Below are positions 1-7,741 of a DNA stretch of 64,000 bases, piece after piece. The stretch comes from CALMEC01 sp963765105 (lineage in GTDB: Bacteria; Actinomycetota; Thermoleophilia; Miltoncostaeales; Miltoncostaeaceae): NCBI GenBank assembly GCA_963765105.1, contig CAVXUW010000004.1:186001-250000 (forward strand). Direction: 5' to 3'. The notes beneath the pieces were generated by a model, which saw only the letters and a program-made list of their open reading frames with translations, was not told the origin of the DNA and searched no databases. Each line of letters opens with the position of its first letter. The first letter of the stretch is position 1. Position numbers and translations under genes: made by a program.

Positions 1-136
1 AGGCGTCATCCAGGTCATCCCAGAGAGCGGAAACTTCCTTGGGAAGGCGTGAGGGCCACTCCCGGGGGTCCTTTGCTCCGCGAGACCAGAGCCATGCCCC
101 CAGGAGGGCAACGATTCCGAGAACGAGTTTCTTCAT
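1..136 (-). CDS. Small membrane-anchored protein, 3' end beyond the window
   Basis: An ATG at 136 opens a frame that runs off the left edge after 45 codons. It begins MKKLVLGIVALLGAWLWSRG, a single hydrophobic segment (about residues 3-18) followed by a charged stretch rich in Pro, Trp and Asp. The start overlaps the stop of the upstream DUF948 gene in an ATGA junction, so the two are probably translationally coupled and co-transcribed with mnmA. The topology suggests a short membrane-anchored or exported protein. No family was recognised and the C-terminus is missing. It is too short for the ORF-length filters usually applied. Confidence 0.6.
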   Translation of the reverse strand, partial: MKKLVLGIVALLGAWLWSRGAKDPREWPSRLPKEVSALWDDLDDA

Positions 137-912
137 GAGCGATTCTTTGGAAGTGCCCAGTCAATCTGGGATTGGCTCGGGCCGCGACGGGCTGTGCTCT
201 CACCGGAGGTCATCGTCGCATCGGGCGCTGCGGACGAGCCATTTCGGATCTGTTCCACGCGGGCGGCCGCCGAGCGCAGTCCCTCTTTGGCGCCCGCGAG
301 TGCCCCTTCAACAACTCCACGAGAGGCGTCTGGGGCATCTCGCGCCGCCTCGCGCGCGGCGTCGACGCGTTCCGCAACCGCTCGAATGGCGTCTTTCGCG
401 CCGGCGAGCGCGCCATCCACCGGGCCATCACCGGCACCAGCCGGTGTTTTGGCCGCAGGCTCTGGCGTTGCGGCAAAGCTCGCGACGGGTTCCGCCACGG
501 CAGGCGACGCCGCGGCCACAGTCTCCTCGGCTTCGTTGACGCCCGCGGCACGGCGGGCGCGGAAGGTCGCCATCGCCTCCTTTGCCGCGGCGGCGAAGCC
601 GGAGGCTTTCTTTACTGGTGAGGTCACCGCGTGGGATAAGGACGTAACGGTTTTTTCCGCACCTTTGGTGGCGTTGACGGCGCTTACCATGATCTCGTCC
701 ACCCGCGCAAGCTCGAGGTTGATGCCGTCGACGGTGCCTTGGGCCCGGTTCAGGATCGGTACGACCTCGTCAGTGACGCGAACCACCGAGAGCGACATCC
801 GTCCCAGCATGCCCCCGAGCCGGAAGCACACGTACGCGATGCCGATACCGACAACCACAAGGAAGAACGCGAGCGCGCCGCGAAGGACGTCAGCCCAATC
901 GATGCTTCCCAC
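133..912 (-). CDS. DUF948 domain membrane protein
   Basis: The product has about 259 residues. An N-terminal transmembrane helix (about residues 8-30, ending in CFRLGGMLG) is followed by an amphipathic region with periodic Val/Ile/Leu typical of DUF948, then a long Ala/Val/Glu-rich tail (about residues 110-250) that is probably helical and rod-like. DUF948 proteins are membrane-bound and of unknown function. In Actinobacteria they often sit near alaS or mnmA. I chose the GTG at 912 because GGGGAAGG lies about 8 bases upstream; another GTG at 921 is in frame. The start lies inside the 3' end of mnmA (23-base overlap) and the stop overlaps the next start, so it belongs to the mnmA operon. Confidence 0.72.
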   Translation of the reverse strand: MGSIDWADVLRGALAFFLVVVGIGIAYVCFRLGGMLGRMSLSVVRVTDEVVPILNRAQGTVDGINLELARVDEIMVSAVNATKGAEKTVTSLSHAVTSPVKKASGFAAAAKEAMATFRARRAAGVNEAEETVAAASPAVAEPVASFAATPEPAAKTPAGAGDGPVDGALAGAKDAIRAVAERVDAAREAARDAPDASRGVVEGALAGAKEGLRSAAARVEQIRNGSSAAPDATMTSGESTARRGPSQSQIDWALPKNRS

Positions 913-2353
913 CTGATTCACCTTCCCCGATAGTTCCTGCTGCGACGAGTTTTCCGTCCCGGTACAGCACAGCGATCTGTCCCGGAGCGACCCCATCCGC
1001 TGGGGCATCCAACCGTATCGCCAGTCCGTCGGCGGTGGGCTCGGCATGCCCACGGAGGGCCCTGCCACGGTATCGCACCCGCACGTCCAGCGGCGACCCG
1101 CCCACGGTGTCATTGACCGTGACCGAATGCAGGTGAATCACGCTCTCAGCGAGGGATTCACGCGGGCCGACGGTGACGGTGTTCGTTACGGCGTCGGTGC
1201 GAAGGACATACAGCGGGTGTGCGGAGGCGATGCCCAGGCCACGCCGCTGCCCCACCGTGTAGCGCCAGTAGCCGTCGTGGTGACCGACCACCCGTCCCTC
1301 CTCGTCGACCACATCACCCGTGGTGCGCGGAACCCCGGCGCGCTCGAGAAACGGAACGTATCCGCCGACCCCCACAAAGCAGACCTCCTGGCTTTCCACC
1401 GCGTCGGCGGCAGGAAGGGCCGTCGCGGCCGCCAGCTCACGCACCTCGGCCTTCGTGAGCTCACCAAGGGGAAACTCCAGCCGGCGGATGGTCTGCCGGT
1501 CGAGCCGGGCAAGCATGTAGCTCTGATCCTTGTCGATGTCGACGGCCCGGGCGATGGCGTCGCCTTCGACGCGCGCGTAGTGGCCTGTGGCCATGCGCCG
1601 GGCGCCAAGGAGCGCCGCAGCCTGGGACAACACACGAAAACGAACCGTGCCGTTGCATGTCACGCACGGGTTGGGGGTCTGACCGTCGCGGTAGCCGGCG
1701 ATGAACGATTCCACCACTCCCCGGCGAAATGCCTCGACGGCGTCGATCGTGAGGTGTGGGATGCCCAGAAGATGCGCGGTGCGTCGCGCCATCTGAACCG
1801 TTTCGGGCGAGCAGCACGAACGCTCGGCCGCGGCCGCGCCCGGGTCGTGCCACAAACGCATGGTCACCCCGACCACGTCGTAGCCCGCGTCGCGCAGGCG
1901 CAACGCGGCCACGGCGCTGTCCACCCCGCCGCTCATGGCGACAGCGACGCGGCGGCCCGCACGCGGCAACCCCACGTCGCTGAGACGGTCGGAGTACCAG
2001 CGCTCCAGGGCACGGGCCAACGCGTCAGCGACGGTCTGCGCACCGTGAATTCGTTCCGGGCCAAGGCCTCCGAGGGCGGCGTCGATGGCGTCCTCACCCA
2101 GAGCCAACGCTGCGTCCAGCGAGGCGCCACGAAGAAGCTCGCACGCAGCGCTCGCAGCGGCAGTGGCTGCACCACAGCCAAATGCCAAAAACCGCGCGTC
2201 GGTAACCCGTCCTCCACTGATGGCGAGCTGGATGCGCACCATGTCACCGCACTGGGCGCTCCCCGACTCTCCGACCGCGTCAGCGGTGGGCAGGTCTCCC
2301 GCGCCGATGGGCGTGGCGAGGTGACGAAGCGCCGGTCGTGGGTACGGAGGCAT
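890..2353 (-). CDS. mnmA: NifU/IscU-like domain fused to tRNA 2-thiouridine synthase MnmA
   Basis: The product has 487 residues. MnmA activates U34 of Lys, Glu and Gln tRNAs with ATP and inserts sulfur to make s2U34. Residues ~130-487 are a full MnmA: PP-loop SGGVDS (141-146), TPNPCVTCN with Cys230/Cys233, and SQEVCF with Cys325, matching the catalytic Cys pair (233 and 325). Residues ~1-125 resemble the IscU/NifU Fe-S scaffold: QCGD (Cys35) and FGCG (Cys60). The position of the third scaffold cysteine (KxHC in the family) is RIHG, Gly104, so that ligand is missing; an extra Cys71 lies in AACELL. Family MnmA proteins are about 360 residues, so the extra length is the fused domain. I chose the ATG at 2353 because a TACCCT -10 box lies 8 bases upstream (leaderless). 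Confidence 0.93.
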   Translation of the reverse strand: MPPYPRPALRHLATPIGAGDLPTADAVGESGSAQCGDMVRIQLAISGGRVTDARFLAFGCGAATAAASAACELLRGASLDAALALGEDAIDAALGGLGPERIHGAQTVADALARALERWYSDRLSDVGLPRAGRRVAVAMSGGVDSAVAALRLRDAGYDVVGVTMRLWHDPGAAAAERSCCSPETVQMARRTAHLLGIPHLTIDAVEAFRRGVVESFIAGYRDGQTPNPCVTCNGTVRFRVLSQAAALLGARRMATGHYARVEGDAIARAVDIDKDQSYMLARLDRQTIRRLEFPLGELTKAEVRELAAATALPAADAVESQEVCFVGVGGYVPFLERAGVPRTTGDVVDEEGRVVGHHDGYWRYTVGQRRGLGIASAHPLYVLRTDAVTNTVTVGPRESLAESVIHLHSVTVNDTVGGSPLDVRVRYRGRALRGHAEPTADGLAIRLDAPADGVAPGQIAVLYRDGKLVAAGTIGEGESGGKHRLG

Positions 2354-2649
2354 AGAGAATGAGGGTACCAGGGCCGTAACGGCGGCCGACCGCATCGGGA
2401 CGTGCCCCATCGTGCCGTGTTCGGCGGAGTGACTGTGCCTGCGGAAGCAGGTCGGGTGACGCGCGATGAGCCGCAACTTCGACCCACCGACAACATCTCC
2501 CAGGATCGAACGTGTTGGCGCAGCTCGCTGAGCCGTCACGCACACGATCGGGCACGCCAGACGTTAGCCCTCATCACCCATTTCTGCAACTCCGCAATCG
2601 ACCGCCCCACCCCGTCGGTTACGCCTCGTCCATGGATCCACCTCGGACG
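2354..2649. other. Non-coding stretch upstream of mnmA, before the repeat array
   Basis: About 300 bases between the mnmA start and the first array element. Open frames here have no start signals and no recognisable protein content. Apart from the mnmA -10 box I see no feature. Confidence 0.5.
2362..2367 (-). promoter_or_regulatory. Leaderless -10 box for mnmA
   Basis: TACCCT on the minus strand is separated by 8 bases from the mnmA ATG at 2353. That spacing puts the transcription start on or next to the start codon. No convincing -35 box or Shine-Dalgarno sequence is seen. Confidence 0.5.
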
Positions 2650-3107
2650 GCCACTTGATTGCCACTTGGCACCGATTCCGAGAAAGGCTGATCTTCTCCA
2701 CCCGTGGTCGCTCAGCCGTCGACTCGCGTTGCCACTTGGCCGCCCGCTCGATTGCCACTTGGCGTCCCTGTCTCTGCGGCGCGGTTGTGTTCCCTTGCGC
2801 TCGCGCAGCGTCACGCCATATTCAAGTGGCAGTTCACCGTACTGCCACTTAGCCGTGTGCTCGATTGCCAGTTGGCCGTCCAGCCATCTCGGCAACAGGG
2901 CTCTGTTCCCCGTGGTCTCGCTCAGTTCAACCGATTGCCCTTTGGCCGATCATCCGACTGCCAGTTGGCACCTGCCTCGGTTGCCACTCGGGGCCGCCGC
3001 TCCGCGAAGCGGCTTCGCCACTGAGCAATGCCAGTTCGTCATCGCACATTTGCCACGTGGCTTTTGACCCGTCTGCCACTTGGCCGTCGATCGCTTTGCC
3101 ACTTGGC
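2650..3107. repeat. Phased array of about 14 GCCAnnTGGC palindromes, 23-bp spacing, ~93-bp super-period
   Basis: Eight copies match GCCAnnTGGC exactly, starting at 2661, 2731, 2754, 2867, 2960, 3052, 3075 and 3098. The centres are CT (five), GT (two) and CG (one). Degenerate copies start at 2650, 2844, 2937, 2983 and 3030, and one copy (2821-2830) is inverted. Neighbours are 23 bp apart (22 once) in runs of two to four; runs repeat every 90-93 bp, close to four 23-bp steps. The fuller unit reads about CGATTGCCACTTGGCCGTC. The gaps also share sequence (for example 2703-2715 and 2911-2925). Since 23 is not a multiple of three, the repeat passes through all reading frames, so it is conserved as DNA or RNA, not protein. 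It could be an operator or iteron-like array, or the multi-site end of a lost transposon. Confidence 0.85.
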
Positions 3108-3175
3108 CTCGAAAATCCCAGGGGTGCTGCGATGGCGGGGGATTGGCGGTGCCGAATGCCTCGGCCATTAACGCG

Positions 3176-3202
3176 TCAGGGCTCCCGCGAAGGGAGCCCT
3201 GA
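3176..3202 (-). terminator. Strong hairpin after the thioredoxin-like gene
   Basis: A perfect 11-bp stem (CAGGGCTCCC plus one flanking T-A pair) closes a 5-base loop, 28 bases past the stop of the minus-strand gene at 3230. No long T-run follows, so it is a weak intrinsic terminator or an mRNA 3' stabiliser. It separates this gene from the palindrome array. Confidence 0.6.
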
Positions 3203-3229
3203 AAGCCCAACTTCCGTGTCGGACGAGCT

Positions 3230-4285
3230 TTAGCAGACAGGTTTCGGCGTAGCGACTGCCGGGGCCTTGTCCATGTCGGTGAAAGTAATGGTTGCTGTGT
3301 CGGCCTTCACAGAGACGACCTTCATCGTCTTCGCATTGACAGTGACATCCGCGATACCAGTCTGCGAGAGCGACTTGGAACCAGTGGCGGTCAAGACGAG
3401 GTTCGCACCCTTCTTCACCGGCTTGGAGTACGTCACTCCGTCAGTCATCGGCAGGATAGGCGTGTTGAGCTCGCCGAAGGCGGCGGCTGTCGCGGGCGCC
3501 TTGATCCAGCAGCTCTTGCCGGGGGCCTGAGCGAAGATACCGGCGCTGTTGACGATCGTCGCAACCTTTTGTCCCTTGACCGTTACCGCAACACGCATGC
3601 CGGTGAACTTGCCCGCATCGAGCTTGACTTGAGCGGTGACGCCCTCAGCTCCGGCGGGAAGCCCAGCAACCTCGCCGGCAAACGCCATCTCCACTCCCGG
3701 GACCTTGGCGTAGGCGGCGTTGACCTTCTTGGCAAGTGCCACGCCCTCCGGGTTACCGGCGGCGCCCGTGCCCTTAGCGGCGGGCTTCGGCGTCGACTTG
3801 CGGGCGTCGATGACGGCCTGCGAAACGATCGCTTCGTCGACCAGACCACGCCACACGCTCGAGACCTTGTCGTTGCCTTGGATGACGGCGACGGTGGGTG
3901 TGTACTTGACGTCGAGCATCGCGGGCAGGTCACCGAGTTTGGTTTTGCCGGTGATGCGGTACGTGATGAACGTGGTGTCGGCGAACTTGCCGTCACGCTT
4001 CAGGTTGTTGATCCGCTTCTGAACGATCTCATCCTCGGTGATACCGGGGAGAAGGAACGTCACGACCACGTGCTTGTTGCCCTTGAGGGCCGCCGTGAAG
4101 TCCTTGGGCGTTTCCTTCGTTGTCGTGACGGCGTCACCGCGCTGCAGGCCGGCTTCACCGGCCGCCTCGACGGTGAACGGGACCACAGCGAGTACGCCGA
4201 AGGCGGCAATCGCAGCGATGGCGCGACTGCGGGGCATCCCAGCCACTGTGCGCGCAGACTTATTGACTTCCGTGTCGAAAGACAC
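3230..4285 (-). CDS. Secreted thioredoxin-fold-like protein lacking CxxC
   Basis: The product has 351 residues. The GTG start at 4285 is preceded by GGAGG at 8-9 bases, one of the clearest ribosome sites in the window. A basic N-terminus and hydrophobic segment (about residues 18-41, ending VEA-AGEA) look like a Sec signal peptide. Residues ~55-165 resemble a thioredoxin fold: strand VVVTFLLPG, then a helix, and YTPTVAVIQ with the typical cis-Pro (129-131). Where CxxC should lie the sequence is LLPGITED, so no disulfide oxidoreductase activity is expected. Residues ~180-350 form a second, beta-rich part of unknown family; the only cysteines are one near residue 250 and the C-terminal residue. 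The precise role is unknown. Confidence 0.7.
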   Translation of the reverse strand: MSFDTEVNKSARTVAGMPRSRAIAAIAAFGVLAVVPFTVEAAGEAGLQRGDAVTTTKETPKDFTAALKGNKHVVVTFLLPGITEDEIVQKRINNLKRDGKFADTTFITYRITGKTKLGDLPAMLDVKYTPTVAVIQGNDKVSSVWRGLVDEAIVSQAVIDARKSTPKPAAKGTGAAGNPEGVALAKKVNAAYAKVPGVEMAFAGEVAGLPAGAEGVTAQVKLDAGKFTGMRVAVTVKGQKVATIVNSAGIFAQAPGKSCWIKAPATAAAFGELNTPILPMTDGVTYSKPVKKGANLVLTATGSKSLSQTGIADVTVNAKTMKVVSVKADTATITFTDMDKAPAVATPKPVC

Positions 4286-4361
4286 CGTCGAAACCTCCGA
4301 GTTCGTTACCTAGTTGCTTGTCGGCAGAAGGTACGACGGGCTTAACACCCGGCAGACGAAC

Positions 4362-6137
4362 TTATTTCGCTGGCGGAAGGTTCGATCGCACCGCCAGGTC
4401 ACGAAGTTGGCGATCGTCGACGGCGCTGGGGGCGCCCGTCAGCGGGTCCTGGCCGGTGGCGGTCTTCGGGAACGCAATCACATCGCGGATCGATTGCTCA
4501 CCCAGAAGCAACATCACGAGACGGTCGAAACCCAACGCGAGACCGCCGTGCGGAGGTGCACCCAGACGCAGCGCCTTGAGGAGGAATCCGAACTTCTCCT
4601 CGGCTTCCTCGGCATCCACGCCAATCGCGGCGAACGCCGCCTGTTGAACGTCACGATCGTGGATGCGGATGCTCCCACCCCCCACTTCCAGGCCGTTCAA
4701 CACCACGTCGTAGGCCTGGGCGATAACGGCGCCCGGGTCGGTTGCCAGAAGCTCGACGTGCTCAGGGCGAGGCGCCGTGAACGGGTGGTGGCGTGCGTCC
4801 CAACGCTTTTCGTCCGCGTTCCATTCCACCAAGGGGAAGTCGACCACCCACAGCGGTGCCCAAACCCCCTCCGGAATGAGGCCGTAGCGCTCCGCCAGCC
4901 GCACCCGCAGGTTGCCCAGAACGGCAAGCGCGGGTTCCTCGGCATCGGCAACCAGGCAGATGAGGTCTCCCGTCGTGGCACCAAAGGCATCGACGAGCCC
5001 GCCAAGGAACTCGGCTTTCACCGAGGACCGCAGGCCGCCGCCGTTCTCGACCACGGCCCAGACAAGGCCTTTGGCGCCGAACTCCTGCGCATCGGTGACC
5101 AATCCGTCGAGGTCTTTGCGGGTGCGGTCGGCACCGGCTCCCGGCAGGCAGATACCGCGCACCACCGCGCCTCCGGCGATGGCTTTTTCGAAGATGCCGA
5201 GACCGGAGGCCGCCGCGCCGGCGGTCCAGTCCGTGATCTCCACGGCAAAGCGGGTGTCCGGGCGGTCTGTGCCGTAGCGCGACATGGCCTCGGCAAACGG
5301 CAGCCGCGGAAACGGTGCGGTGAGCGTCACCCCCGCTTCAGCCGCTTGGGCGATGAGGATCTCTTCCACCAGGCCAAAGATGTCCTCGGGCTCGACGAAC
5401 GACGCTTCGATGTCCACCTGGGTGAACTCCGGCTGGCGGTCGGCACGCAGATCCTCGTCACGGAAGCACTTGACGATTTGGTAGTACCGCTCCAGGCCAC
5501 CCACCATGAGCATCTGCTTGAACAGCTGTGGGCTTTGCGGCAGCGCGTACCACTTGCCCTGCTGAAGACGGCTGGGGACGATGAAGTCGCGTGCCCCTTC
5601 GGGGGTTGAGCGAATGAGGATGGGGGTCTCCACCTCGAGGAAACCGGCATCGTCGAGCACGCGGCGGGTGACACGGGCCATCTTGGCCCGCACCTCGAGG
5701 GCCCGCTGGCGACGGGGACGGCGGATGTCGAGGTAGCGGTGCTGCAGGCGGATGTCCTCCCCCGCCTCCTGCGTCTCGTCTTCCACCGAAAACGGCAACG
5801 GGTCGGCGGCCGAGAGCACCTCCACCTCAGAGGCGCGAAGCTCCACTGCCCCGGTGGGGATGTTGGGGTTGACGTTCTTGTCGGTGCGCGCCACGACGCC
5901 ACCGGTGATGCGAATAACGTCCTCCGCGTGAAAGCGGTGGGCCACCTGATGCGCGTCCGGTGCGGCCTCGGGGTCGAACACCACTTGCAGCAGGCCGCTG
6001 CGATCGCGCAGGTCGATGAAGATGAGCCCACCGTGGTCGCGGCGGCGATGCACCCACCCGGCGACCGAGACGTCGCTTCCGGTGGCATCCGCTGCCGCCA
6101 GACAGGTGTGCGTGCGATACCGAGCAGATCCGATCAC
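4362..6137 (-). CDS. aspS: Aspartyl-tRNA synthetase
   Basis: The product has 591 residues, the usual bacterial AspRS length. It charges tRNA-Asp (or Asp and Asn if non-discriminating) with aspartate. The N-terminal OB-fold anticodon domain contains VAGWVHRRRDHGGLIFIDLR. The class II core has motif 2 (FRDEDLRADRQPEFTQVD), the GAD insertion domain (about residues 290-420) and motif 3 (GLALGFDRLVMLL). The GTG start at 6137 overlaps the stop of hisS by four bases, so hisS-aspS is an operon, a common actinobacterial pair. Whether gatCAB is needed for Asn-tRNA cannot be told from this window. Confidence 0.97.
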   Translation of the reverse strand: MIGSARYRTHTCLAAADATGSDVSVAGWVHRRRDHGGLIFIDLRDRSGLLQVVFDPEAAPDAHQVAHRFHAEDVIRITGGVVARTDKNVNPNIPTGAVELRASEVEVLSAADPLPFSVEDETQEAGEDIRLQHRYLDIRRPRRQRALEVRAKMARVTRRVLDDAGFLEVETPILIRSTPEGARDFIVPSRLQQGKWYALPQSPQLFKQMLMVGGLERYYQIVKCFRDEDLRADRQPEFTQVDIEASFVEPEDIFGLVEEILIAQAAEAGVTLTAPFPRLPFAEAMSRYGTDRPDTRFAVEITDWTAGAAASGLGIFEKAIAGGAVVRGICLPGAGADRTRKDLDGLVTDAQEFGAKGLVWAVVENGGGLRSSVKAEFLGGLVDAFGATTGDLICLVADAEEPALAVLGNLRVRLAERYGLIPEGVWAPLWVVDFPLVEWNADEKRWDARHHPFTAPRPEHVELLATDPGAVIAQAYDVVLNGLEVGGGSIRIHDRDVQQAAFAAIGVDAEEAEEKFGFLLKALRLGAPPHGGLALGFDRLVMLLLGEQSIRDVIAFPKTATGQDPLTGAPSAVDDRQLRDLAVRSNLPPAK

Positions 6138-7372
6138 TGAAGCGCCTCCGCGAGCTGGTGAAGGGGAACCTCACGTTGGTCCCCGGTCGTCATGTCCCTG
6201 ATTGTGGCGACGCCCGCGGCGTGCTCTTTTGGCCCCACGATCACCACCGACCGCGCTCCCAGGGCGGAGGCGTGCCTGAGCATCGCTTTGAGGCTGCGTC
6301 CGCGCAGGTCACTGTCACATCGTAGGCCCGCCGTACGCAGGCCGCGGAGCAGCGGCAAAAGCTCCAGGCGAAGCGCGTCGTCGGGAACGGCGAAGTAGAC
6401 GTCAAGTACCGAGCCGGTGTCGACGAGATCAGCCGCCTCGAGCGCCAGGGTGATGCGCTCCAGACCGGTGCCGAACCCCACGCCAGGCATGGGCGGCCCA
6501 CCGAGTTCCTCGGACAGACCGTTGTAGCGCCCACCGCCGCCAATGCCCGATTGCGCGCCAAGGCGATCACACGAGAACTCGAAGACGGTGTGCGTGTAGT
6601 AGTCGAACCCGCGGACCAAGGTGGGGTCGTCCTCATAGGCGATACCCAGAACGTCGAGAGCCGCCCGCAGACGACCGTGGTGCGCGCGTGCCGTTGGGGC
6701 CAGGTGCTCCACGATCTTCGGCGCCTGGTCCATCAACTGACGGACTCTCGGGTTCTTGGAATCGAAGAGGCGCAAGGGGTTGTCGCGCATACGGTCGCGC
6801 TCGTCGGAGCCGAGCTGGTCGACGTGCTGTTCCAGATACGCCATGAGGATGGGTCGATACGCCTCCCGTGTCTCGGGATCGCCCATCGATGAGATCTTCA
6901 GCGACACCCCGGGCACGTCAAGCGCGCCGTAGAGATCGGCGAGCACGGCGATGACCTCGGCGTCGAGCAGCGGGTCGTCGGAGCCGATGGCCTCGATGCC
7001 CAGTTGGGTGTGTTCACGGTAACGCCCGGCCTGGGGCGCTTCGTAGCGGAACATGGCCCCCAGGTACCAGAACTTCACCGGCAGCTGCAGCTTGTGCATA
7101 CCGTGCTCCACGAACGCGCGCATCACCGGCGCCGTGCCCTCGGGGCGCAGGGTGAGCGACCGTCCGCCGCCATCCGTGAACGTGTACATCTCTTTGCGCA
7201 CGATGTCGGTGCTGGTGCCGACACCCCGCACAAACACATCAGTCTCTTCAAACGTGGGAGTTTGAAGATGGCCGTAGCCGTACCCCGTGAACACCCGGCG
7301 TGCCGTGTCGATCACGTGATCTCGCAGGCGCCCCTCGGGCGGGAGAATGTCGCGGGTACCGCGAGGAGGCAC
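6134..7372 (-). CDS. hisS: Histidyl-tRNA synthetase
   Basis: The product has 412 residues, a class II enzyme of normal length. It begins MPPRGTRDILP, the conserved HisRS N-terminus. Motif 2 is FRYEAPQAGRYREHTQLG, and the histidine-specific motifs appear as LVRGFDYYTHTVFEF and SGIGGGGRYNGL. The C-terminal anticodon-binding domain includes RSLKAMLRHASALGARSVVI. The start is GTG at 7372. It is followed directly by aspS (4-base overlap) and preceded by a small membrane protein gene 30 bases upstream. Confidence 0.97.
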   Translation of the reverse strand: MPPRGTRDILPPEGRLRDHVIDTARRVFTGYGYGHLQTPTFEETDVFVRGVGTSTDIVRKEMYTFTDGGGRSLTLRPEGTAPVMRAFVEHGMHKLQLPVKFWYLGAMFRYEAPQAGRYREHTQLGIEAIGSDDPLLDAEVIAVLADLYGALDVPGVSLKISSMGDPETREAYRPILMAYLEQHVDQLGSDERDRMRDNPLRLFDSKNPRVRQLMDQAPKIVEHLAPTARAHHGRLRAALDVLGIAYEDDPTLVRGFDYYTHTVFEFSCDRLGAQSGIGGGGRYNGLSEELGGPPMPGVGFGTGLERITLALEAADLVDTGSVLDVYFAVPDDALRLELLPLLRGLRTAGLRCDSDLRGRSLKAMLRHASALGARSVVIVGPKEHAAGVATIRDMTTGDQREVPLHQLAEALQ

Positions 7373-7402
7373 TAGGTGCCTGCTTTCACACCGCGCGGGT
7401 CG

Positions 7403-7741
7403 CTAACCACCGGCACGTTTGCGCTCCCAGCGCCGCACGCGGAATTTGTAGAACCAGCTGTCGAACAACCAACCGAACACCAGCAAGAACACGAACATGA
7501 AGGCGGTGAGCGACAGGTTGGCGCCCACCTTGCTTCCGTCGGTGAGGCTGAGGAACAGGTACAAGATGGATGCGGCCAACACCGACCGAATGACGACGCT
7601 CTTGAGGGTGGGTTTGATCGGTGCTCCGGCGATGGCCTTTGGACCAGCAGCGCCCGAGCTGCCGTCAGCTTTCGCGTCGTGGCGGACGTTTTTGATCGGG
7701 GGTGGTCCGGCGTTGGGACGCCGGCGTTTCTTCGTAGCGAT
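7403..7741 (-). CDS. Small two-helix membrane protein with apparent ATC start
   Basis: The 112-residue frame reads xATKKRRRPNAGPPP, a basic N-terminal tail, then two hydrophobic segments (about residues 53-66 and 78-98) and a basic end, WERKRAGG. The stop of the upstream formiminotransferase gene and this frame share the sequence TAATC, where a TAATG coupling junction would be expected, and AGGAG lies about 6 bases upstream. No ATG, GTG or TTG occurs in frame before the first helix, so initiation probably uses ATC. The alternative is a point change or base error in an ordinary ATG. The protein is probably an inner-membrane protein; its function is unknown. It lies between ftcD and hisS on the same strand. 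Confidence 0.55.
   Translation of the reverse strand: MATKKRRRPNAGPPPIKNVRHDAKADGSSGAAGPKAIAGAPIKPTLKSVVIRSVLAASILYLFLSLTDGSKVGANLSLTAFMFVFLLVFGWLFDSWFYKFRVRRWERKRAGG

Noticed and set aside
1046..2362. 438-codon plus-strand frame opposite mnmA
   Set aside because: Antisense to a well-supported gene; high GC leaves few stops on the other strand, and the translation looks like no protein.
2402..3067. Long open frames (both strands) across the palindrome array, rich in CHLA or AKWQ repeats
   Set aside because: The repeats shift between frames every 23 bp, lack ribosome sites and match no protein, so the frames are by-products of a DNA repeat.
2650..3107. CRISPR array
   Set aside because: The repeated core is only about 10-19 bp, spacers of 13 bp are similar to each other, and no cas genes are near.
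4314..5609. 431-codon plus-strand frame opposite aspS
   Set aside because: Same reason: shadow of aspS with Arg/His-rich low-complexity content.
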